This document shows, piece by piece, positions 13,063 through 18,953 of a stretch of 25,497 bases of DNA. The position numbers and the translations under genes are program-made. The DNA is from JBBTSB01 sp964355775. GTDB lineage: Bacteria > Patescibacteriota > Minisyncoccia > 2-02-FULL-40-12 > IGHO2-01-FULL-4-A. The notes under the pieces were generated by a model. That model did no database searches and was not told where the DNA came from. It was given only the letters and a program-made list of their open reading frames with translations. The stretch is taken from positions 1 through 25,497 of the forward strand of contig CAYHEP010000012.1 in assembly GCA_964355775.1 (NCBI GenBank), in the 5' to 3' direction. Each line of letters opens with the position of its first letter. Position 1 is the first letter of the stretch.

Positions 13063-14213
13063 GCTCTCACATTTTTCTTATACTCACGAAACAGCGCCAG
13101 TCCCAATAAAGAATAGAGAAACACCACCGACCAAGCCCCGATCGGAAGGTATAAAATTGCTCCGGGGAGATTTGCAAAAAAATGTACCACTGCCAATATC
13201 ACCGAACTCAAGAGTACCGTCAGGTAGCTTGCGATATGTCCCAGTACGGGAAGCACATGAAACATACCTGAAAAAAATCCGACCAGCATGGTCGCCGGTA
13301 TGAGTGGCAAAATCACCATGTTGACCGGCAATGTAACCAACGAAAGTATTTTAAAGTAATACAGTATGAGTGGGAGAACGCAGATATTGGCAGACAGAGT
13401 GAGCACGAACACTTCGCCCCATACGCCTAAACGTTTGGTCCACTGCATATGATCTTCAAGGATCGGCGCAACTTCCAAAATACCGAACGTAGCAAGAAAT
13501 GAAAGCTGAAATCCTATGTCATAACGCAAAATGAGAGGATCAAGCGCCACCATTATGCCTGCCGCAATCAAAAGCGTATACAACGGAGTCGGAAGGCGTC
13601 CAACGTGCCGAGCCAGCAACACAGCAATGCCCATGATGGTCGCACGAACCACAGAAGCCTGCGCCCCCGTAATAATCATAAACGCCACTAGACCTGCGAT
13701 CGTAGCCCAAAACGCATATCGCCTAGCGAATACAACGAGAAGTACGGCAAGCAACGCTTTTGCCACAATGGTAATGTTGTAACCGGAAACTGCGATAATG
13801 TGGCTTGTTCCGGTTTTTTGGAATTCCTTGATGATGCTTTTGGGAAGTTCACTGCGGGCGCCGATCAGTATGCCGGCAATAAATGCGGAGTGTGGTTCTG
13901 GTAACGACGCCTTGAGATTGCGCAAAAACCAATCACGGACGGTATATATTTTTTGATAGATGATCGACGAATGCTCGTGTACGACACGATACTCTATCGG
14001 AGGAGGGTAATTTCTCATGGCGTACATGCCAAGCGAAAGACCAATACAAAAAATCCCCACGATGATGCGCCGCACATCCATGCCATAAATCGCAAGACCC
14101 ACAATCGCAACTCCCGCAACCACCACAATGGAAATCTGCATCCAAGATGCGATCAAAACCCCGATAAGAAAACTAAGCGCAAGCGCAAAAACGATACGCG
14201 AAGGATGGTTCAC
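13059..14213 (-). CDS. comEC: ComEC/Rec2-type DNA uptake channel, core domain only
   Basis: A 384-residue polytopic membrane protein. GILIGARSELPKSIIKEFQKTGTSHIIAVSGYNITI is the signature of the competence domain; RATIMGIAVLLARHVGR and DIGFQLSFLATFGI follow. About ten membrane segments. Full-size ComEC also has an N-terminal OB-like region and a C-terminal metallo-beta-lactamase domain; both are absent or greatly reduced, so any nuclease activity must be elsewhere. It would carry single-stranded DNA across the inner membrane, and the type IV pilus genes in this window would supply the outer step. It starts at GTG, overlapping the stop of the previous gene (GTGA), so the two are translationally coupled. 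Confidence 0.93.
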   Translation of the reverse strand: MNHPSRIVFALALSFLIGVLIASWMQISIVVVAGVAIVGLAIYGMDVRRIIVGIFCIGLSLGMYAMRNYPPPIEYRVVHEHSSIIYQKIYTVRDWFLRNLKASLPEPHSAFIAGILIGARSELPKSIIKEFQKTGTSHIIAVSGYNITIVAKALLAVLLVVFARRYAFWATIAGLVAFMIITGAQASVVRATIMGIAVLLARHVGRLPTPLYTLLIAAGIMVALDPLILRYDIGFQLSFLATFGILEVAPILEDHMQWTKRLGVWGEVFVLTLSANICVLPLILYYFKILSLVTLPVNMVILPLIPATMLVGFFSGMFHVLPVLGHIASYLTVLLSSVILAVVHFFANLPGAILYLPIGAWSVVFLYSLLGLALFREYKKNVRA

Positions 14214-14767
14214 GAAATCGCACCAAGCTCGCGGAGCACTTTTTCAAACGCATTGATGGCTTCGATGGCTTGTTCGTGACGCAGGTTGTAGCTTATCTCA
14301 TGAACAAGCAAATTCCGCAGTTTGTGCGCATCCCAAAGATCCTGCAACGAAGAAAGGTCATCTGGCTTTATCAACATCAGCCGTTCCCCCATCGTTTCCC
14401 CCGGAAAACTGTGCTCTTGCAAAACACCATCCACAAGTTTGTCGGCTTCAATCACGGAAAGTTTCCACTCGGAATCCCGTATCGATTCAACATATTTTCT
14501 GATCTGTTGCCAGTGCTCCGTGTAATTATGGTACGACACCGGAGTTTCCGTCTCATGAGCAACCGAGGTCACATGGTCATGTCCTCCACTTTTCCCGTGA
14601 CCACCGCCATGTCCATGACCGTGTCCGCTTGCGATCAAATGGGCTCGGATATATGAATAGATAGCCAACGCCAAAAAAATAAACGTCAAAAACGAAAAGA
14701 TCACCTTGATATTGGTTTGCCATCCGCTGTAATTGAGGTTTTGGAAAAAATTAGCGATACTGTTCAT
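14210..14767 (-). CDS. Membrane-anchored protein with a HEPN-like helical domain
   Basis: 185 residues. One membrane helix at about residues 21-42, then a histidine/glycine-rich linker (GHGHGHGGGHGKSGGHDH) that could bind metal, then an all-helical domain from about residue 80: HWQQIRKYVESIRDSEWKL, VIEADKLVDGVLQE, GETMGERL, LQDLWDAHKLRNLLVHE and a final helix. RNLLVH at residues 151-156 fits the R-x4-H motif of HEPN ribonucleases, and its place before the last helix is also typical. From memory the family is widespread in Parcubacteria without a known function. The start codon is the last part of the E2 stem; comEC is coupled downstream. Confidence 0.8.
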   Translation of the reverse strand: MNSIANFFQNLNYSGWQTNIKVIFSFLTFIFLALAIYSYIRAHLIASGHGHGHGGGHGKSGGHDHVTSVAHETETPVSYHNYTEHWQQIRKYVESIRDSEWKLSVIEADKLVDGVLQEHSFPGETMGERLMLIKPDDLSSLQDLWDAHKLRNLLVHEISYNLRHEQAIEAINAFEKVLRELGAIS

Positions 14768-14845
14768 CCCGTTAGAAGCTGCATATTAATGTTGATATTC
14801 GACATAGTGTGGTTGATAACCCGTTAGGGCTGCTTCTAACGGGAT
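14766..14845 (-). promoter_or_regulatory. E2: inverted-repeat leader of the HEPN-like gene
   Basis: Read on the minus strand: ATCCCGTTAGAAGC (14845 to 14832) pairs perfectly with GCTTCTAACGGGAT (14779 to 14766), the last two bases being the A and T of the start codon. An internal copy CTAACGGG (14827 to 14820) can pair instead with the first arm. The arm-to-arm length is 80 nt. The gatA stop codon TAG lies inside the first arm. The loop shares a CCACACTATGT...GAATATCA segment with E4. Confidence 0.75.
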
Positions 14846-16194
14846 TCATAGGCGTGTGCTATTTTAAATATTTTTTCTTCTTGAAAACGATTTGCCATGA
14901 TTTGGAGACCTATGGGTAATTGTACCCCATCCACTTCTCCAAATCCACAGGGAACAGAAATACCGCACAGCCCGGCCAAATTTGCCTGTACCGTGTAGAC
15001 ATCGGCCATATAAAATTGCAGAGGATCTTTAAACTCCCCGATTTTTGGCGCCATGACCGGAGACGTAGGGCCAACTATAACGTCATGATCCTTGAAAACT
15101 CTGTCGAAGTCTCGACAGATTAACGTCCGCACCTGTTGCGCTTTTTTGTAATACGCGTCGTAGTAGCCGGTCGACAGCGCAAACGTGCCGATCATGATCC
15201 GACGCTGGACTTCTTTGCCAAAGCCCTGACTCCGGGATTTTTCGTAGACCTCTAGCAAATTTTTTCCTTCAGCCGAAAATCCATATCGGATACCGTCGAG
15301 CCGCGCAAGATTGGTTGAAACTTCCGACGGCGTGATGATGTAGTAGGTCGCGAGTGCATAGTCGGTCATCGGCAACGACACTTCGCTGATGTGAGCGCCG
15401 AGACTTTCAAGCTTCGCAATCGCCAACTTGATAGACTTTTCTATTTGCGGATCTAAGCCAACACCCCAAAATTCCTTTGGTACGGCAACGCGCAGGCCTT
15501 TTATGGATGTGCCAAGACTTTTTGTATAATCCGGTACCTGTAACGGCGATGTAGTACTATCCAAAGCATCGTGTCCGGCAATCATGTTCATCACAATCGC
15601 CGCATCTTCGACAGTCTTTGCCACTGGTGCTACTTGATCGAGACTTGAGGTCAGCGGAATCAGTCCATGGCGCGAAACACGTCCGTAGCTGGGCTTTACT
15701 CCAACCGTCCCCGTCCATGATGCAGGCAATCGCACCGAACCGCCGGTTTCCGATCCGAGCGCAAAAAGCGCCATATCAGCCGCGACCGCCGCCGCCGAAC
15801 CTGACGACGAACCTCCCGTAACCCGCGAGCGATCGAGAGGATTGAGCGTGGGACCGAAGGCAGAGCTTTCACCGGTTGTACCCATGGCAAACTCATCGCA
15901 ATTCGCTTTTCCTAAAATACTTGCGCCATGTGCGCGCAATTTTTTTATAACCGTAGCATCGTAGCTCGCTATGTAATTTTCTAGGATCTTGGACCCGGCA
16001 GTGCATTTCTCCCCCTCCACCATGATCACATCTTTGACGGCGCAAGGCAGTCCGCCCGGTGCGTTTTCGAAAATATTCAAAAAAACATTCAAATCTTTAT
16101 TTTTTTCATACACCCGCTTCAAAAAATCCCGAGTCAGTTCCTCGGGCGAAATTTCTTTCTTTTTTATTTTATCGATGGCTTCTTTAAGAGTCAT
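14836..16194 (-). CDS. gatA: Glu-tRNA(Gln)/Asp-tRNA(Asn) amidotransferase subunit A
   Basis: Amidase subunit that releases ammonia from glutamine for the transamidation of mischarged tRNA. 452 residues. The Ser-Ser-Lys triad is visible: AVKDVI (Lys near residue 54), GGSSSGSA and SETGGSVRLPAS. The C-terminal half has the usual GYYDAYYKKAQQVR and GLQIMANRF. It starts in an ATGA overlap with gatC. The last codons are encoded by the E2 element: the frame runs through TATGAATCCCGT and ends on its TAG, so the element has supplied the C-terminus (YESR). Confidence 0.97.
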   Translation of the reverse strand: MTLKEAIDKIKKKEISPEELTRDFLKRVYEKNKDLNVFLNIFENAPGGLPCAVKDVIMVEGEKCTAGSKILENYIASYDATVIKKLRAHGASILGKANCDEFAMGTTGESSAFGPTLNPLDRSRVTGGSSSGSAAAVAADMALFALGSETGGSVRLPASWTGTVGVKPSYGRVSRHGLIPLTSSLDQVAPVAKTVEDAAIVMNMIAGHDALDSTTSPLQVPDYTKSLGTSIKGLRVAVPKEFWGVGLDPQIEKSIKLAIAKLESLGAHISEVSLPMTDYALATYYIITPSEVSTNLARLDGIRYGFSAEGKNLLEVYEKSRSQGFGKEVQRRIMIGTFALSTGYYDAYYKKAQQVRTLICRDFDRVFKDHDVIVGPTSPVMAPKIGEFKDPLQFYMADVYTVQANLAGLCGISVPCGFGEVDGVQLPIGLQIMANRFQEEKIFKIAHAYESR

Positions 16195-16487
16195 TTCTGA
16201 AATACTTCTTTGACTTTTACGAATTCACCCTGTCTATCTGGCGCCGCCGCAATCAGATCAGCCGGGTTGGCAAGTTGTTCGCCGACTTCATCTTTTCTAA
16301 ATACATTCTGCAAACCGGTAACTTGTGCCGTCGGCTCCACGCCCGTCGTATCCACTTCCTTCAATTTTTCCACATACGTCAAAATCGCGCCAAGTTCCTT
16401 GGTCATCGTCTCTTTCTGCTCTTCGCTCAAGCTGATCCTCGCCAGCTTGGCGATGTGTTCGACTTGCTCTTTGGTGATGGTGGGCAT
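16191..16487 (-). CDS. gatC: Glu-tRNA(Gln)/Asp-tRNA(Asn) amidotransferase subunit C
   Basis: Small helical subunit that wraps GatA and GatB together. 98 residues from the ATG giving MPTITKEQVEHIAKLARISLSEEQ, the normal GatC start; LGAILTYVEKLKEVDT, GVEPTAQV and the end motif GEFVKVKEVFQK are typical. A possible TTGGAG-17-TAGATT promoter ends 7 nt before the ATG. gatB is not in the window. Confidence 0.95.
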   Translation of the reverse strand: MPTITKEQVEHIAKLARISLSEEQKETMTKELGAILTYVEKLKEVDTTGVEPTAQVTGLQNVFRKDEVGEQLANPADLIAAAPDRQGEFVKVKEVFQK

Positions 16488-16527
16488 TGATATAAATCTA
16501 GCACAAATTCTCTCTCCCTCCAACATA

Positions 16528-16558
16528 TTGACAATAAACTCTCTCTCTCTCTTAGGAT
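16528..16558 (+). promoter_or_regulatory. Cassette A promoter with (CT)7 spacer
   Basis: TTGACA, then a 19-nt spacer ending in seven CT repeats, then TAGGAT. The same block through to the AAAGGAG site occurs three times in the window. Confidence 0.7.
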
Positions 16559-16577
16559 TTCAACAAAGGAGATCACC

Positions 16578-16784
16578 ATGACATGGACGCGACCCGACAA
16601 CGCACCTCATCCCGGAGGAGACCATCTCCCCGCATGCTGGGTGCGGGAATGGGAGGAGGGAGGATCTATCGTGAGAGGCGAGGTGCGCCAAGGCAAGCAC
16701 GCCTCCGACGTTCAGTGTCATCCCGATTGCCTGGTCTGGAAGGCGATCACGGCAGTCGCCACTGCCAACGTTCAGACCTTCTAG
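16578..16784 (+). CDS. Cassette A small protein with HxxxC...CxxxC pattern
   Basis: 68 residues from ATG, with AAAGGAG 6 nt upstream. Residues G14-D15-H16, C20, V22 and E26-E27, then C47 and C51, match the same positions in cassette B (G-E-H, C, V, E-E, C-x3-C), so the two are paralogues despite little other identity. One His and three Cys in this arrangement could bind zinc. The protein is GC-rich at codon level and ends 22 nt before a strong terminator. No known family is recognised. Confidence 0.68.
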   Translation: MTWTRPDNAPHPGGDHLPACWVREWEEGGSIVRGEVRQGKHASDVQCHPDCLVWKAITAVATANVQTF

Positions 16785-16806
16785 CTCCACGCCCCCCACC
16801 GGCGAC

Positions 16807-16857
16807 AGCCCCCGCGCCAAGCGCCTCGGCTCTCGTCGCGGGGGCCTGCTTTTTTTT
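16807..16857 (+). terminator. Cassette A terminator
   Basis: GCCCCCGCG pairs with CGCGGGGGC around a loop containing CGGCTCTCGT, followed by a run of eight T. The 3' part TCGGCTCTCGTCGCGGGGGC is identical in all three cassettes. Confidence 0.9.
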
Positions 16858-16896
16858 ATGTTCTCCGTTAGCTTGTACATCTCGCTTCCTCCCACT

Positions 16897-17538
16897 TCAC
16901 TTTGACTTCTTATCTTCCATATGGAAGTTACGTATCCATGCATCTTCATCTTCACTGTGCGTGGTTTCCAAATAGGTTACATACTCCTCAATATCGTAAA
17001 ACTTCCGCAAAATCATGATCGCCTCTCGAGACTCGTGCGGATAAACCCAGACACTCTTTTGAACCAACACAAACCCAAGCTCTTTGATTTTTTCACGAAA
17101 TGCGGCGCGGTTCTTGCTTTTGTAATTCGGTACATCAAACACAACCACGCGCCATTTTTTATCCCACGTCCTTGGTCTTGAAAGTTCAAGAGTAGCGACG
17201 TCAACGTGTTTGATAATTCGCTCCCCAGCCCGTGTAATCTCAATCTTCATTCCTTCAGGCGTTTCGGAAATAAAGCGCACATAGCCACGGCTTTTGAGGT
17301 AGCGAATGGATTTTTGAAATTTGCGCCATTGCGCTTTGTTGTATTCTTTTTTGAGCGCCTTGATAAGATTGATACCAAAATATGGATTCGAAGCGGCAAC
17401 GAGTACCATACCGGTAACGGCAACACCTTTTAATATCTGAATTGCCAATGAGTTTTTTCGTACTCTAATTCCCCCTGTAACTCCCGGCTGTTTTCCCCAT
17501 GGATGTTCCCGTAGTAATAGTGGATTCTTATTCTCCAT
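16897..17538 (-). CDS. wHTH regulator with C-terminal Cas2-like domain (PaaX-like)
   Basis: 213 residues. After a hydrophobic helix (AIQILKGVAVTGMVLVAAS) comes a winged-helix part (WRKFQKSIRYLKSRGYVRFI, MKIEITRAGERII), then a Cas2/PaaX-C ferredoxin-like fold: WDKKWRVVVFDVPNYKSKNRAAF, LGFVLVQKSVWVYPHES and MILRKFYDI. Families of this build are common in Parcubacteria and are often labelled Cas2; no CRISPR array or cas1 is present here, so a transcriptional role is more likely. TATACT lies 25 nt upstream. The start codon sits in the palindrome TCCATATGGA, and the 3' end has a longer version, CTTCCATATGGAAG, possible binding sites for the protein itself. Confidence 0.83.
   Translation of the reverse strand: MENKNPLLLREHPWGKQPGVTGGIRVRKNSLAIQILKGVAVTGMVLVAASNPYFGINLIKALKKEYNKAQWRKFQKSIRYLKSRGYVRFISETPEGMKIEITRAGERIIKHVDVATLELSRPRTWDKKWRVVVFDVPNYKSKNRAAFREKIKELGFVLVQKSVWVYPHESREAIMILRKFYDIEEYVTYLETTHSEDEDAWIRNFHMEDKKSK
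16915..16928. repeat. 14-bp palindrome at the end of the Cas2-like gene
   Basis: CTTCCATATGGAAG is a perfect palindrome; a near copy (TCCATATGGAAG) covers the start codon of the same gene at 17533-17544. A possible operator pair, though the 3' copy also encodes FHMED. Confidence 0.4.
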
Positions 17539-17605
17539 ATGGAAGATATGTAGTCATAGGTTGAGTATATCAAAAAAAATGAAAGGTTCATATAGCCAAA
17601 TTGAT

Positions 17606-17634
17606 TTGACAATAAACTCTCTCTCTCTTAGGAT
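17606..17634 (+). promoter_or_regulatory. Cassette B promoter with (CT)6 spacer
   Basis: TTGACA, a 17-nt spacer ending in six CT repeats, then TAGGAT. This is the ideal spacing; the A and C copies have one more CT and a 19-nt spacer. Confidence 0.75.
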
Positions 17635-17654
17635 TTGAACAAAGGAGGTCCGCC

Positions 17655-17846
17655 GTGACCCAAGAAAAGTGGATGGCAAGCAATCCCAAACCCTCGCGTG
17701 GTGAGCATGCCGAGGGATGCAAGGTCTCGATCGAGGAAGAACCCGAGATCATGCCCAGCTGGAAGTGGGCATGGGAGTGCACTGACAACTGTCCCTACGA
17801 TGCCGCTATCCAGCGTCTGTCTCGGGCTTTCCTCGCCCAAGTCTAG
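17655..17846 (+). CDS. Cassette B small protein with HxxxC...CxxxC pattern
   Basis: 63 residues from GTG, with AAAGGAGG 6 nt upstream. It shares with cassette A the order G-E-H18, C22, V24, E27-E28, then C42-x3-C46 and a helical end (AAIQRLSRAFLAQV). The four possible ligands suggest a small zinc-binding fold. Nothing known matches by eye. Its own promoter and terminator make it an independent unit. GC content and the strong ribosome binding site differ from the core genes around it. Confidence 0.7.
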   Translation: MTQEKWMASNPKPSRGEHAEGCKVSIEEEPEIMPSWKWAWECTDNCPYDAAIQRLSRAFLAQV

Positions 17847-17867
17847 CGTTCCCGCCCCCCACCGAAG

Positions 17868-17912
17868 AGCCCCCGCGATACGCGTCGGCTCTCGTCGCGG
17901 GGGCCTTTTTCT
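17868..17912 (+). terminator. Cassette B terminator
   Basis: GCCCCCGCGA pairs with TCGCGGGGGC around a 16-nt loop, followed by CTTTTT. Confidence 0.9.
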
Positions 17913-17924
17913 ATGTATTTCCTA

Positions 17925-17955
17925 GCTAACATCAAGGTCGAACCTTGATGTTAGC
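17925..17955. repeat. REP-like hairpin, left flank of the transposase
   Basis: GCTAACATCAAGGT pairs perfectly with ACCTTGATGTTAGC (14 bp) around a CGA loop. It is part of a 34-bp direct repeat (17920-17953) found again at 18655-18688. Confidence 0.92.
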
Positions 17956-17964
17956 CCTATTTTA

Positions 17965-18651
17965 CTACATTTCTTCAATCATTCCATACGGCTTTAACTT
18001 AAGCCAACTAAAAATTTCCTTTCGCACTGATTGATCATCCCTAAAGTATTCTGGGAACTCTTTCGGAGCCAGAATTGCGGATTCCGATCTTTGCATGCCC
18101 ATATAATCAATAAGGCTTGAAAAACGATATGCCGCAATATATGACCAGATGGCATCGGTGTTCTTTGCTCCACTCTTTTTCCATTCAACCTCAATATGTT
18201 GCGCGGGGTTGAGATGAATATAGGAATATAAATACTTGAGGTAGTCGTCGTGCGAAGCATGCTTGGCGCGAAATTTTCCCTGAAACAAAACACCCTTTCT
18301 TTCACTACGAATATTGAAGTACATGGTGTACGCTGTGGATAGTTTTTGCATAAACTGGCTTATGCCTTTCGCACGATATTCTTTTAGCAAAATGTGAAAA
18401 TGATTTCGCAAAAGACAATATGCACCGATGTGAACGAGCGGTGTACCACGATTAAATTTATACATAGCGGTCCCATGTCCTACAAGATCACGAATAAGCG
18501 TGTAATGCACTGGATTTGCCCCGTTGCATAAAAATAGCAGTGTTTGAAAACGCCGGTGATCTATATCGTCATTGAAAATAATACGTTTCTCAACGCCGCG
18601 ATTAAAAACGTGATAATATTCGCCTTCAGAAAAATCTATCAATCTACTCAT
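17965..18651 (-). CDS. REP-associated / IS200-like Y1 transposase
   Basis: 228 residues. The N-terminus has EYYHVFNRGVEKRIIF, the centre has the HUH motif in LRNHFHILL (H-F-H), and the helix YLKYLYSYIHLNP is typical of TnpA_REP (RAYT) proteins; the tyrosine nucleophile is probably within KLSTAYTMYFN. Such enzymes cut and join single-stranded DNA at short hairpins. It is flanked by two identical hairpins, one 10 nt after its stop and one 4 nt before its ATG, the usual RAYT-REP build. The hairpin repeat supplies an AGGAG just before the start. The unit sits between cassettes B and C. Confidence 0.93.
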   Translation of the reverse strand: MSRLIDFSEGEYYHVFNRGVEKRIIFNDDIDHRRFQTLLFLCNGANPVHYTLIRDLVGHGTAMYKFNRGTPLVHIGAYCLLRNHFHILLKEYRAKGISQFMQKLSTAYTMYFNIRSERKGVLFQGKFRAKHASHDDYLKYLYSYIHLNPAQHIEVEWKKSGAKNTDAIWSYIAAYRFSSLIDYMGMQRSESAILAPKEFPEYFRDDQSVRKEIFSWLKLKPYGMIEEM

Positions 18652-18654
18652 ATC

Positions 18655-18688
18655 TCCTAGCTAACATCAAGGTCGAACCTTGATGTTA
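18655..18688. repeat. REP-like hairpin, right flank of the transposase
   Basis: Identical over 34 bp to 17920-17953; the stem here is 12 bp (TAACATCAAGGT with its complement) with the same CGA loop. Confidence 0.92.
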
Positions 18689-18711
18689 AGTATACCATTC
18701 GGTGATATTGG

Positions 18712-18742
18712 TTGACAATAAACTCTCTCTCTCTCTTAGGAT
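18712..18742 (+). promoter_or_regulatory. Cassette C promoter with (CT)7 spacer
   Basis: TTGACA, a 19-nt spacer ending in seven CT repeats, then TAGGAT, followed by AAAGGAGG at 18751-18758. Confidence 0.65.
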
Positions 18743-18764
18743 TTGAACACAAAGGAGGTGACAC

Positions 18765-18867
18765 TTGGGACAGCAAGCAAAACAACGTCGCCTTGCGTCA
18801 CGTGAGCGCTGGATGGACAAGCTACCGCGACGACGCGTTCGGCTCTCGTCGCGGGGGCTCGTTTTTT
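18765..18867 (+). pseudogene. Cassette C, shortened copy
   Basis: A TTG start lies 6 nt after AAAGGAGG. SRERWMDKLPRRR resembles the cassette B start (QEKWMASNPKPSR), but the middle with the His and Cys residues is missing and the frame reads through the terminator without a stop. Promoter, ribosome site and terminator survive, so this looks like an internal deletion of a cassette. Alternatively it is a small RNA gene. It starts 23 nt after the transposase unit. Confidence 0.55.
18825..18867 (+). terminator. Cassette C terminator
   Basis: CCGCGACGA pairs with TCGTCGCGG around CGCGTTCGGCTC, then GGGCTCG and a run of six T. The usual GCCCCCGCG left arm is lost, but a new arm pairs. Confidence 0.8.
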
Positions 18868-18878
18868 ATCTCTCTCCG

Positions 18879-18904
18879 ACTCCCTCTTTCCAAAAAGAGG
18901 GAGT
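18879..18904. repeat. 11-bp perfect hairpin between cassette C and ligA
   Basis: ACTCCCTCTTT pairs with AAAGAGGGAGT around a CCAA loop. There is no T-run on either strand; its role is unclear. Confidence 0.7.
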
Positions 18905-18909
18905 GCATC

Positions 18910-18953
18910 TGCTCCTCCCATTAATGGTAAGGGGAGGTCGAGAGGAGATACTA
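18910..18953. repeat. 3'-flank hairpin repeat, copy 2 (after ligA)
   Basis: TGCTCCTCCC, ten variable bases, AGGGGAGGTCG, AGAGGAG and then the CTAG holding the ligA stop. The order and spacing match the copy beside the fusA stop at 6011-6053. Confidence 0.7.

Larger units (their letters stand above)
17920..18688. mobile_element. RAYT unit bounded by 34-bp direct repeats
   Basis: The transposase gene with its two identical hairpin-bearing repeats forms a 769-bp unit. Both repeats are in the same orientation, as expected for IS200/IS605-type or RAYT elements rather than for DDE transposons with inverted ends. Confidence 0.78.

Noticed and set aside
14585..14640. Repeats near 14.6 kb
   Set aside because: They are codons of the histidine/glycine-rich linker and not an independent DNA repeat.
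16897..17538. CRISPR system suggested by the Cas2-like protein
   Set aside because: No cas1, no effector and no regularly spaced repeats in the window; the N-terminal winged helix points to a regulator.
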